Positions 1 to 7,986 of a stretch of 64,000 bases of DNA are shown here, piece after piece (position 1 is the stretch's first letter; each line of letters begins with the position of its first letter). The stretch lies in contig JAEEMG010000016.1 of assembly GCA_016283095.1 (NCBI GenBank), positions 1 through 64,000 on the forward strand, read 5' to 3'. Source of the stretch: Paludibacteraceae bacterium (lineage in GTDB: Bacteria > Bacteroidota > Bacteroidia > Bacteroidales > Paludibacteraceae). The notes under the pieces were generated by a model. It worked only from the letters and a program-made list of their open reading frames with translations. It was not told where the DNA came from and did not search any database. Both the position numbers and the translations under genes were made by a program.

Positions 1-207
1 GATCATCCGCTCTTCGATGCTGTCGTCTTTTGCCTCCATCAGCGTCGATTTCCAATCTCCTTTGCATACATCTTTCGCTATCTGCTTGAGAATTGGCAAT
101 CTCACACCATACATGGTTGTCACACCGGGACTCAGTTTGATTGAGAAATCTCGGTAATCATTATCTGCGTTTGCCTGCAGTAAAACTATGATGTCATTCC
201 AATTCAT
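1..207 (-). CDS. DNA alkylation repair protein (AlkD-like), partial
   Basis: N-terminal 69 residues of a protein that runs off the left edge; the reading frame is open to base 1. The stretch YGVRLPILKQIAKDV after an FSIKLSPG segment matches the start of the DNA alkylation repair (HEAT-like, AlkD) family, whose members remove alkylated bases. I start it at the ATG complementary to 205-207, which follows the upstream membrane-protein gene by 40 bases on the same strand. The catalytic part lies outside the window, so activity cannot be judged. Family assignment rests on this short segment only. Confidence 0.7.
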   Translation of the reverse strand, partial: MNWNDIIVLLQANADNDYRDFSIKLSPGVTTMYGVRLPILKQIAKDVCKGDWKSTLMEAKDDSIEERMI

Positions 208-247
208 ATTCTGTCAATTTCAGAGAATTTATCCGTTTGTGTCCGAC

Positions 248-1021
248 TTATTTTTCCCACCTCAGCCTATAAATATAGCCTGGCTCTGGATTGGTCTTTG
301 TATGATAGTATAGTTTATGATCTTTGTCAAATTCCACGGATTCAATGAACTCGAAATCTCCATCTATTTGAGACACGATCTTTTTCCTTTCGAAATATGC
401 TGGCTTTGCGTATTCATTGCTTTTGTAAGACAATAAAACTCTAAAACCGAGCACTTCAATAGGTGTGTCGAGTCTTGAACTTATCCATGGCTTGGCTGTG
501 TTGTCAGTGTCTTCATTGGTTGTTTTTATACTGATTACTGTACAATCATTGTATTTTAATGGGTGATTGAATGTTATTTTCGCCGTATCCCATTCATTTT
601 TGTTTTCGTTGTGGATCAGAGGACTAATCTTTTGTGATACTGATTCGATTTTTGGTGGAATCGCACCTGTCCATTTGAAATTATATGGTATTTCTGTGAG
701 AAACAACCTTTTGCATTGTATTGTGCGGTAAACTTCAAATGTGGATTTCACTCCATCGTTGGATTTGAAGATTAGAAAAGTGGATATTCGTTTATAATCT
801 TCAGAGGAATTCTCATCAATAAACTTGTTGATTACTCTTATTATCTGAAAAACAATGATGAGTAGACATAAAATAACAATCGTTAACGCAATTATTATAG
901 CTGTTTTGTTGTTACTAAAACACATTACTAATCCTGCAATAGAACATATTGATCCTGTAGTACCCAAACAACTACCTAAATATATTCTAGTGAAGTTGAA
1001 TACTTTTTTGATATTATGCAT
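248..1021 (-). CDS. two-helix membrane protein with large soluble domain, unknown function
   Basis: A 257-residue protein that I do not recognise. Two hydrophobic segments near the N-terminus (about residues 12-35 and 39-64) form a helical hairpin, followed by about 190 polar residues that look rich in beta strands and probably lie in the cytoplasm. It precedes the AlkD-like gene by 40 bases on the same strand. Two-helix proteins with a soluble tail include effectors such as the SLATT families, but the tail here does not show their helical pattern, so no function is proposed. The 248 bases upstream to purM are AT-rich. Confidence 0.6.
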   Translation of the reverse strand: MHNIKKVFNFTRIYLGSCLGTTGSICSIAGLVMCFSNNKTAIIIALTIVILCLLIIVFQIIRVINKFIDENSSEDYKRISTFLIFKSNDGVKSTFEVYRTIQCKRLFLTEIPYNFKWTGAIPPKIESVSQKISPLIHNENKNEWDTAKITFNHPLKYNDCTVISIKTTNEDTDNTAKPWISSRLDTPIEVLGFRVLLSYKSNEYAKPAYFERKKIVSQIDGDFEFIESVEFDKDHKLYYHTKTNPEPGYIYRLRWEK

Positions 1022-1221
1022 CTGTTCCCATATTTTATTAAATTTTTGTGTTAATTATTCCCTTTATTTGTTTACAAAATTATTAAAATTTTTGGGGTTT
1101 TTCATATTTCTCCCCAAAAAAATCATATAATTTTTGTTAAAATGTGTGTTTCTTCAATTTTAACACTCAATCTTTAATATTTGTCTCAACTATAATGGAT
1201 GATGTTGGAAATGAATGAGTT

Positions 1222-1258
1222 TAAAAAATAGAGACGTGGGAATGCACCCCACGTCTCC
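1222..1258 (-). terminator. rho-independent terminator of purM
   Basis: A 10-bp perfect stem (GAGACGTGGG at 1231-1240 and CCCACGTCTC at 1248-1257) is followed on the minus strand by TATTTTTTAAA, a T-rich tail. It lies 12 bases after the purM stop. The GAGACG/CGTCTC ends are shared with palindromes near 57.0-57.1 kb. Confidence 0.85.
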
Positions 1259-1269
1259 ACTATGCTTTA

Positions 1270-2436
1270 TTAGTAACGGAATTCTCCGAACTCACTCTTG
1301 ATAATCAACTCTTTCTTTGAAGACTCCTCACAGTGTCCGATGATCTTCGCGTCGATGCCGAACGACTTAGAAATCTCGATTACCTTGTCTGCATTCTTCT
1401 TGTCAAGATAGATCTCCATACGGTGTCCCATGTTGAATACCTTGTACATCTCAGCCCAATCAGTGTTGCTCTGCTGCTGTATTGTCTTGAACAATGGCGG
1501 AACATCAAACATGTTGTCTTTTACTACCTTCAGATTGTCTATGAAATGAAGGATCTTAGTCTGGGCACCACCAGAGCAGTGTACCATTCCGTGGATCTCG
1601 CTACGCAATTCGTCTAACACTTTCTTGATGACTGGCGCGTATGTACGTGTTGGAGACAAAACCAACTTTCCTGCGTCGATAGGGGATCCCTCAACTTTAT
1701 CTGTAAGCTTCAATCCGCCTGAGTAAACCAACTCTTCTGGAACGGCTTTGTCGTAGCTCTCTGGATATTTCTCAGCCAAATATTTTGAGAAGACGTCGTG
1801 GCGTGCGGAAGTCAAACCGTTGCTTCCCATACCTCCGTTGTATCCCTTCTCGTATGTTGCCTGGCCGTAGCTTGCCAAACCGACGATCACGTCACCTGGT
1901 CTGATGTTGGCGTTGTTGACAACGTCGCTGCGTTTCATACGGCAAGTGACTGTGCTGTCGACGATGATTGTGCGTACCAAATCACCTACATCCGCTGTCT
2001 CTCCACCTGTGGCGTATACACCTACACCCATCTCACGTAGCTCTGCAAGTAGCTCATCTGTACCGTTGATGATGGCGCTGATCACCTCACCTGGAACCAA
2101 TAGCTTGTTTCTTCCAATTGTAGATGACACCAAGATGTTGTCTGTCGCACCTACGCAAAGAAGATCATCGATGTTCATGATCAATGCGTCCTGCGCAATG
2201 CCTTTCCACACTGACAAATCTCCCGTCTCCTTCCAATACATATAAGCCAACGATGACTTCGTTCCTGCACCGTCGGCGTGCATAATGTTGCAATATTCCG
2301 CGTCTCCTCCTAAGATATCTGGGATGATTTTGCAGAATGCTTTAGGGAAAATACCTTTGTCGATGTTCTTGATTGCGTTGTGTACGTCTTCCTTTCCAGC
2401 CGACACTCCACGCATAGCATATCTCTTGTCGCTCAT
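1270..2436 (-). CDS. purM: phosphoribosylformylglycinamidine cyclo-ligase (AIR synthase)
   Basis: Enzyme of purine synthesis that closes FGAM to aminoimidazole ribonucleotide using ATP. The protein contains the AIR synthase pattern: an ADGAGTKSSLAY segment where the family has DGVGTK, MNIDDLLCVGA, GGETADVGD and the SGG segment of the second domain. At 388 residues it matches the longer Bacteroidota form. The open frame extends eight codons further, to a TTG at 2458-2460, but that TTG lies inside a TAATTTTG promoter -7 element (2458-2465), so the ATG at 2434-2436 is the better start. It is a single-gene unit with its own terminator; other purine genes are not nearby. Confidence 0.95.
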   Translation of the reverse strand: MSDKRYAMRGVSAGKEDVHNAIKNIDKGIFPKAFCKIIPDILGGDAEYCNIMHADGAGTKSSLAYMYWKETGDLSVWKGIAQDALIMNIDDLLCVGATDNILVSSTIGRNKLLVPGEVISAIINGTDELLAELREMGVGVYATGGETADVGDLVRTIIVDSTVTCRMKRSDVVNNANIRPGDVIVGLASYGQATYEKGYNGGMGSNGLTSARHDVFSKYLAEKYPESYDKAVPEELVYSGGLKLTDKVEGSPIDAGKLVLSPTRTYAPVIKKVLDELRSEIHGMVHCSGGAQTKILHFIDNLKVVKDNMFDVPPLFKTIQQQSNTDWAEMYKVFNMGHRMEIYLDKKNADKVIEISKSFGIDAKIIGHCEESSKKELIIKSEFGEFRY

Positions 2437-2457
2437 CTTTAATTGTTTTATTTTCTG

Positions 2458-2465
2458 CAAAATTA
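2458..2465 (-). promoter_or_regulatory. Bacteroidota -7 element upstream of purM
   Basis: On the minus strand the sequence reads TAATTTTG, matching the TAnnTTTG consensus, about 21 bases before the chosen purM ATG. No good TTTG is seen at the -33 position. Confidence 0.55.
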
Positions 2466-2504
2466 CTTATTTTTTTGTTTATACGGGTTAAAAACCTCCA
2501 ATTT

Positions 2505-3791
2505 TTACAACGCTATGATCAGAAGCAGGATGTTGAACGCGCAAATGACTCCGAATCCTATGCAAAGATCCTTCAACAGTTTTTTGCCTGAGAAGAATAT
2601 TCCATACAGCATTTTGACGACGTTGTTGCTTATGATCGCCTGGAATGTGGCAAGGATAAGAAGTGCGTCAGACACGTTGTGCTGGGTCTGGAACAGGTTG
2701 ATGATGAACGGATTGATGTCCGTCACACCAACGATGATTGAAAGTATGCGTAATCCGCTGTCGCCGAAATAAACCAAAGCGTAAGTTGTCACCAACGTGA
2801 ATGCTATGAATAGGATAGCGAAAAGAATGGCGACTTTGAATTCCAACGGATTCTTCTCCTCCTCTTCCTCAATTTTTGTGTCTGAGCCATTCTCTCCTGC
2901 CTTTGGTTTCTGACGATAGAAGAAGTATGCTACAACGGCAGATACTACGATCATGATGGCAAACAGATACCAGTATTTGAGCATCAGATTATAGTTGAAG
3001 ATACCCAAAAGGATAAATATCTTGAAATACATCATTGTGATGGCACAGAAGATAGCCGCGATGTATTCCTTCAAATCACCAGAATGATCCTTCGCTTTCT
3101 TCGACAATATGATGCATGTGGCTGTGCTGCTGTATATTCCGCCAAGAATACCTGTGATGATGACGCCTCCGTTGGGGAACAGATATTTCTTCACCAGATA
3201 GCTGATATATGAAATTCCTGAGATGACGACGGTGGCAAGCCATATTGTGTAGGGTGTCAGACCCGTTCCCTCAATCAACTCATTGTTAGGAAGGATAGGA
3301 AGAATGACACCTGCGATGATAAGGAATTTGGCAAGGTTGATAAACTCCTCATCGTTCATCTTCTTTGTAAACTCGGTGAATTTGTCTTTCATTTCCGCCA
3401 AGACGAGCACAGTGACGACCACGAGGATAGCCAGCGTGATGGACGACACATATATAATCGGTGCGATGCAATAAGTGATCAAGGCGATCATGATCGACGT
3501 GATTCCTGTACGCTGACGTATGAATAGTTTGTGGGCATACGCGATGCTGAGGAGCAAAGACAATGTTGCTCCGCCATATAGGAAAGGAGTGAGACTTCCG
3601 TTTCCCATCACATAAAGCACATAACCAAGTATTCCAATCAGAGTGAAAGTTCTGTCCGAACCGAAAGTGTGCAATATATCGCTGTTTTTTTCATATAGTT
3701 TTCTCTGTGATAACCCGATCACCAGTGACATCAGAGCAACAACAGCAAAATTGATGATGTCAGTTGAGAATATATTTGATATTGATTCCAT
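2505..3791 (-). CDS. MgtC/SapB-like and DUF4010 membrane protein
   Basis: A 428-residue polytopic membrane protein with about 12 hydrophobic segments. The N-terminal third has the MgtC/SapB look (MSLVIGLSQRKLYE, then FTLIGILGYVL). The rest matches DUF4010, including GGIYSSTATCIILSKKAKD. A charged cytoplasmic linker with EEEEEKN separates the last helices. The family is widespread; transport or ion-homeostasis roles are proposed but not established. It lies 44 bases upstream of the purM promoter on the same strand and is probably transcribed separately, since purM has its own -7 element. Confidence 0.85.
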   Translation of the reverse strand: MESISNIFSTDIINFAVVALMSLVIGLSQRKLYEKNSDILHTFGSDRTFTLIGILGYVLYVMGNGSLTPFLYGGATLSLLLSIAYAHKLFIRQRTGITSIMIALITYCIAPIIYVSSITLAILVVVTVLVLAEMKDKFTEFTKKMNDEEFINLAKFLIIAGVILPILPNNELIEGTGLTPYTIWLATVVISGISYISYLVKKYLFPNGGVIITGILGGIYSSTATCIILSKKAKDHSGDLKEYIAAIFCAITMMYFKIFILLGIFNYNLMLKYWYLFAIMIVVSAVVAYFFYRQKPKAGENGSDTKIEEEEEKNPLEFKVAILFAILFIAFTLVTTYALVYFGDSGLRILSIIVGVTDINPFIINLFQTQHNVSDALLILATFQAIISNNVVKMLYGIFFSGKKLLKDLCIGFGVICAFNILLLIIAL

Positions 3792-3933
3792 GATTCAAAA
3801 AATTAATGTTCGAAACCTTCTTTAACAAATATAATGTTTATTTCGATTTATGTCAAGGAATGTAAGGGAAAAAATGGGGGCGACGGGAAGAATGTGATAG
3901 TAATGGATTTTGGGAAGGCATCACCACTCATGC

Positions 3934-3967
3934 CACACGAAAATGAAGATTTCAAATTCGTGTGATA
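3934..3967. repeat. 31-bp hairpin repeat, copy 1 (left of the fic gene)
   Basis: CACACGAA at 3934-3941 and TTCGTGTG at 3957-3964 are inverted, with an inner GAAxT/ATTTC-like pairing. The same 31-base unit, with two substitutions, occurs at 5160-5190 in the same orientation just after the fic stop codon. Confidence 0.8.
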
Positions 3968-4096
3968 CTGTTTTCTGGACATGATATTCTATATTAAAAT
4001 GACTTCTTTTGAATTTCATGTGGAATTTAAAACAATAAATCGTATATTTACATGATTTAAGGTATTGGCTACGGCATAAGAAAAAGAGAAAGGTTT

Positions 4097-5149
4097 ATGA
4101 CGCAACAAGACAAAGAGACACTGATTACATTGCTGAATCAATATAGGAATTTGGGCATTTCGGAACAGATAGATTTTCAAAAATTCTATCTCTATTCCAT
4201 TATTGCTCATTCCACAGCCATTGAAGGCAGTACTGTGACCGAAGTGGAGGCACAACTCCTTTTCGACGAGGGTATCACCAGCAGCAAACGTACAATACAG
4301 GAGCAGATGATGAACCTCGACCTCAAGACCGCATACGAATATGGAATGAAATGGGTCCAACGACACGATCCAATAACTGTGGATTGGCTTATATCGTTGG
4401 CTGCTAAAGTAATGGAACATACTGGAAGCGAATACAACACAATGACAGGAAGTTTTTCGTCGGCACGAGGTGAGTTACGCAAATTGAATGTGAGTGCTGG
4501 GCTTGGAGGTCCGTCGTATATGTCATACCTGAAAGTGCCGTCACGCCTAGCCGCTTTTTGCGATGAACTTAACAAACGTCGCATTTTGGTCGACAAGACA
4601 GAGCCTTGTGCTCTCTACGAACTCAGTTTTTGGGCTCACTACGAATTGGTGACCATTCATCCATGGGCAGATGGCAATGGACGTACCAGCCGTTTGCTGA
4701 TGAATTTGTTGCAAATGGAATACGACCTTTTGCCAGTGAGAGTGCTCAAAGAGGACAAAATATCTTATATCCAGGCACTTGTTGACACAAGAAATAATGA
4801 AGATATCAGCATCTTTGTCGATAGCATGACGCAGTTGCATATTGAGCATTTGCGTAATGACATAGACATATTTCTTAAATCGACTGAAGAGGGAAATAGT
4901 GACGAGAGAAAAGAAAGCGTCCAGAAAAATGTCGTAGAAAGATCGCGGAAAAGTGTGGAGAAAAGTGTGGAGAAAATAATTAAACAGATAGCGGAAAATC
5001 CGAAAGTGACTGTAAAAGAACTTACTACAATTGTTGGCTTGTCTCGTCGCGGTGTGGAGAAAAATATAAAGAAGCTACAGGAATGTGGCGTCATCCGCCG
5101 TGTTGGTCCAGACAAAGGCGGCCATTGGGAAATTATAAAACATGAGTAA
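4097..5149 (+). CDS. Fic-family protein (predicted AMP-transferase)
   Basis: Fic proteins transfer AMP or other phosphate-containing groups to target proteins. The active-site motif HPWADGNGRTSR lies at residues 188-199 with catalytic His188. An N-terminal inhibitory motif (Ser39 to Glu43, STAIEG) marks it as a self-inhibited class II Fic. The C-terminal 75 residues form a winged-helix-like DNA-binding segment (VTVKELTTIVGLSRRGVEKN) after a charged linker with repeated KSVEK. This matches the common Fic/DUF4172-like layout of about 350 residues. The gene stands alone between two copies of a hairpin repeat. No separate antitoxin is visible. Confidence 0.9.
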   Translation: MTQQDKETLITLLNQYRNLGISEQIDFQKFYLYSIIAHSTAIEGSTVTEVEAQLLFDEGITSSKRTIQEQMMNLDLKTAYEYGMKWVQRHDPITVDWLISLAAKVMEHTGSEYNTMTGSFSSARGELRKLNVSAGLGGPSYMSYLKVPSRLAAFCDELNKRRILVDKTEPCALYELSFWAHYELVTIHPWADGNGRTSRLLMNLLQMEYDLLPVRVLKEDKISYIQALVDTRNNEDISIFVDSMTQLHIEHLRNDIDIFLKSTEEGNSDERKESVQKNVVERSRKSVEKSVEKIIKQIAENPKVTVKELTTIVGLSRRGVEKNIKKLQECGVIRRVGPDKGGHWEIIKHE

Positions 5150-5156
5150 GAATTCC

Positions 5157-5193
5157 TATCACACGGAAATGAGGATTTCAAATTCGTGTGATA
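5157..5193. repeat. 31-bp hairpin repeat, copy 2 (right of the fic gene)
   Basis: Begins 7 bases after the fic stop. TATCACACG (5157-5165) pairs with CGTGTGATA (5185-5193), and an inner GAAAT/ATTTC can also pair. The core at 5160-5190 matches 3934-3964 at 29 of 31 bases. It may double as a transcription stop, though there is no T tract. Confidence 0.8.
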
Positions 5194-5340
5194 GGGGAGA
5201 GTGATGGATGTTTTTAATCTAGGGATTCAGGCTCGTCTTCATCCGGTGCGACGGGAGTGGCATCGGAAGAAATATTTCTAGAAAGGCGGTTTCGGGGAAA
5301 AATAGTTTTATACTTAGTCCTTATTTGATTTTATTTGTGT

Positions 5341-7017
5341 TTAAAAATCAATTTTCCATATTGATTTAGCACAATTTCCCATTTCCTGTTGGCGCCTATT
5401 TATAGATTCACTGTTCCAATTTAAATAATCGTCAGGAATAGAGTTGGTTGTTACAAAAGATGATTTCTTATAAACATTCGCTTTATCTTTATAAGAAGCA
5501 TTTTCAATCTCTTTGTTATAGTTTTTTTCTAGTAAGCACATATTTCCTAGCCTATATATTAGTGAGTCAAAATTGTAATTGTCATCACCCCATTCTTCAC
5601 CAGGATTTTGTGGTAATATATGTTCAATTGTATCTGTCTCGCTTGAGAGATTTACATTTCTTTCTCCTCCTTTGAAACGCTCAATTTTCCCCAAAATATA
5701 TTTTATAATCTTGTTATTTCTTGAGTTCTCTACTATTGCTTTGTGATTAAATAAAGGCAAGAACTCATTATCATCTACATATATATCTTTAAGCAGGTTT
5801 TTATCATATTTTTTCTCCTGTGTGACTAGAATGGACATGTTGTTATATGTACGTTCAATATCATTAGGATTTTTTCCACAAATGACACTATAACGAAATC
5901 CAATTACAATAACATCTTTTAATACCCTTTCAAATGTACTTTCATCAAGGAATTTATAAGCAGACATTAATAGAGAAAATGGTTGCTTTATATTGAAAAT
6001 GTTTAACAACTCAACATTATTACTGATATCTCTTTTGCCCTGCCATAGTTCATCATTTGCGTCACGTAAGGCCATATAAATGTCACTGTATCCTAACATT
6101 TCATTCAACAATGTAAAAACTTCAGAGTCTGTTTTTATTTTTTCTCTTATTGCCTTAAACAAATCATTTGATCGGACTGTTTTATTTTTAGAGTTCCAAT
6201 AATATCTGATGAAATCGGGTAGTTTTTCTGCTCGAATGTTCTTTGTTAAAGCTGACCATTTTTCCTCAAGTGTTGAAATTCGATCTGGAAATTCGGAAGA
6301 ATTGTCCACGAGAGAAAATAAATAGTTTTTTAATAAGTCTGCAGAAGACAATTGAACGCCTCTAGCATTAAGTGTTTCAAACACTTTGAATGCATTCATT
6401 TCGTCGCTGACTCTAATAATGGTAAAGTGTAGATGATCAACTATATAAGTGATGAATTCTGCATATTCTTTTCCAGTATTGAATTTATTTGTAAGTTGCT
6501 TTTCATACCACTCAAAACACTTTTTCATTAATTTTTCTGTGTAAGAAGTGTTGCGTAGCTTTAACTCTCCTAATTTAACTATATATTCTTTATAGTATGC
6601 GTCGTTGTTCCTATTCAGTACTAAAATATTGTCGTATTCCAACGATACAGGATCCACATTGCCGATATATGTGTTTTTTAGATTTTCTACGCGTAGTTTG
6701 TTTTCTTCAACTTCACTACCTTTATCTATTAATTTTTGAATTGATTTTATTGCGGCCAAAATCACCATTGTAATTGTGGTGAAACGCTGTTGACCATCGA
6801 TGATAAGACAGTCTTTCCCTTTGGTCATTTGTAGTACTAAATAGCCCATATAATGATCGCTTTTTTCGGCAATCATTGTCTCTATATCTTGCCACAAATC
6901 GTCCCATTGCTCTATGTCCCAAGAATAATCTCGTTGGAATTTAGGAATGATATATTTACCTCCACTTCTTATCAAAGAACCGAAATGACTAGTTGTTGAA
7001 TCTTGAATACCTGTCAT
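5341..7017 (-). CDS. DUF262/DUF1524 (GmrSD-like) nuclease-type protein
   Basis: A 558-residue protein. The DUF262 domain shows the ParB-like pattern IPKFQRDYSW (about residues 24-33) and IIDGQQRFTTI (about 73-83), thought to bind and cleave nucleotides. The C-terminal DUF1524 domain shows the HNH-type EHILPQNP and YRLGNMCLLEKNYN segments. Together these make the layout of GmrSD and related type IV restriction proteins that attack modified DNA. Here both domains are in one chain, with no partner gene. The coding sequence is noticeably AT-rich compared with purM or pncB, and 540 bases of AT-rich DNA lie upstream, suggesting acquisition by transfer (inference). Confidence 0.85.
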   Translation of the reverse strand: MTGIQDSTTSHFGSLIRSGGKYIIPKFQRDYSWDIEQWDDLWQDIETMIAEKSDHYMGYLVLQMTKGKDCLIIDGQQRFTTITMVILAAIKSIQKLIDKGSEVEENKLRVENLKNTYIGNVDPVSLEYDNILVLNRNNDAYYKEYIVKLGELKLRNTSYTEKLMKKCFEWYEKQLTNKFNTGKEYAEFITYIVDHLHFTIIRVSDEMNAFKVFETLNARGVQLSSADLLKNYLFSLVDNSSEFPDRISTLEEKWSALTKNIRAEKLPDFIRYYWNSKNKTVRSNDLFKAIREKIKTDSEVFTLLNEMLGYSDIYMALRDANDELWQGKRDISNNVELLNIFNIKQPFSLLMSAYKFLDESTFERVLKDVIVIGFRYSVICGKNPNDIERTYNNMSILVTQEKKYDKNLLKDIYVDDNEFLPLFNHKAIVENSRNNKIIKYILGKIERFKGGERNVNLSSETDTIEHILPQNPGEEWGDDNYNFDSLIYRLGNMCLLEKNYNKEIENASYKDKANVYKKSSFVTTNSIPDDYLNWNSESINRRQQEMGNCAKSIWKIDF

Positions 7018-7558
7018 GATTTTAAGATTTTTTTACATTATGACCATTGCTCATAACTTTTTTATTTGCTCCTTCTGTAATTTAATTCTCATCTTTTAGA
7101 GACCTTATGTGAGAGGAATGTGTTTTATAATTCGCTCATTATATGATACAATGGTTCTGATTTTTATAAAAAATGATAACCTATATGAATTTTGATGCTT
7201 TTGTATTGATTATGAAAACATTTTGTTGCTTTTAAGTGTAGAAATATTAATGTTTTCGTAATCTTATTGATTACATCAAACTAGAGGCCTTTCTGTAAAT
7301 TGACATTTTACGAAATTTGCATTCTAATGAATCTTATAAGTTGACATTGTATATGTTAATCTATAACATCGATTTTTGTTAAAATAGTTATTTGACAATG
7401 TCAGAGTTGTTTTACCTAAAAGATATTGTGAATTATCTATTTTCATTTTGTTTGAATTAAAGCAATTATACAATTCTATAATAAACAAAAGTAGTATTTT
7501 TAGAACCCCTTACAAAATAAAATATGCTTTTTTGTCTTTGATTATGTTTATGTCTCTT
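7018..7558. other. AT-rich intergenic stretch
   Basis: About 540 very AT-rich bases between the DUF262 gene and the HIT relic. I see no convincing gene, RNA or strong hairpin. The element TTGACATT occurs twice (near 7298 and 7342). The stretch probably holds the promoter of the DUF262 gene, but I cannot place it. Confidence 0.5.
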
Positions 7559-7847
7559 TTAATATTTCATCTTATCTGGTATCACCCCTCTCACTCCTCC
7601 TTTCGGATTTTCAACATCTCCCTTATAACGTGGTATTAAGTGTATGTGAACATGAAAAATACTTTGTCCAGCGGTTTCACCAACATTGATGCCTACATTG
7701 AATCCATCTGGATGGAAACGTTCTGTAAGAAATTTTACATCTATCATAGGGCTCGTTGTTTGTGTGTCGTTAGATCAAAGTATTTGGTGACATAACATTG
7801 GGGGATTGCAATGTTATTTTACTTTGTATTCCATCGCAAATATACAT
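7559..7847 (-). pseudogene. decayed HIT-family hydrolase
   Basis: Three pieces of one HIT protein can be read in three frames on the minus strand. Bases 7847 to about 7820 give YICDGIQSK, like the strand that precedes SKGH in the family. Bases about 7818 to 7752 give NIAIPQCYVTKYFDL and TTHKQRAL, like the VIPKRHV-YFDLT segment. Bases 7747 to 7559 give FHPDGFNVGINVGETAG, the catalytic triad motif HVHIHLI and the tail GGVRGVIPDKMKY. Each junction needs a frameshift, and an in-frame TAA or TGA lies before each new piece. The extreme N-terminus is not recognisable. The C-terminal 62 residues alone could still be translated but would lack half the fold. Confidence 0.8.
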
Positions 7848-7919
7848 AATTTTCACTATTCCCCCTCTGCCATTTTATATTTAATTAACAATTCCTCTCA
7901 AAAAAAATAATTGGTTTTG

Positions 7920-7950
7920 TTTGGATTTAAAAATATTTTGTGTAATTTTG
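7920..7950 (+). promoter_or_regulatory. promoter of the NAD salvage operon
   Basis: TTTG at 7920-7923 and TAATTTTG at 7943-7950 are separated by 19 bases, an excellent match to the Bacteroidota primary promoter. Transcription should start near 7957, leaving a leader of about 30 bases before pncB. No riboswitch or operator palindrome is evident in it. Confidence 0.8.
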
Positions 7951-7986
7951 ACACGAAGTTAAAAAGAAACCAAAAATCGAAGAGTT

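Noticed and set aside
2434..2460. Longer PurM starting at the TTG at 2458-2460
   Set aside because: The TTG lies inside the TAATTTTG promoter element, so it would not be in the transcript.
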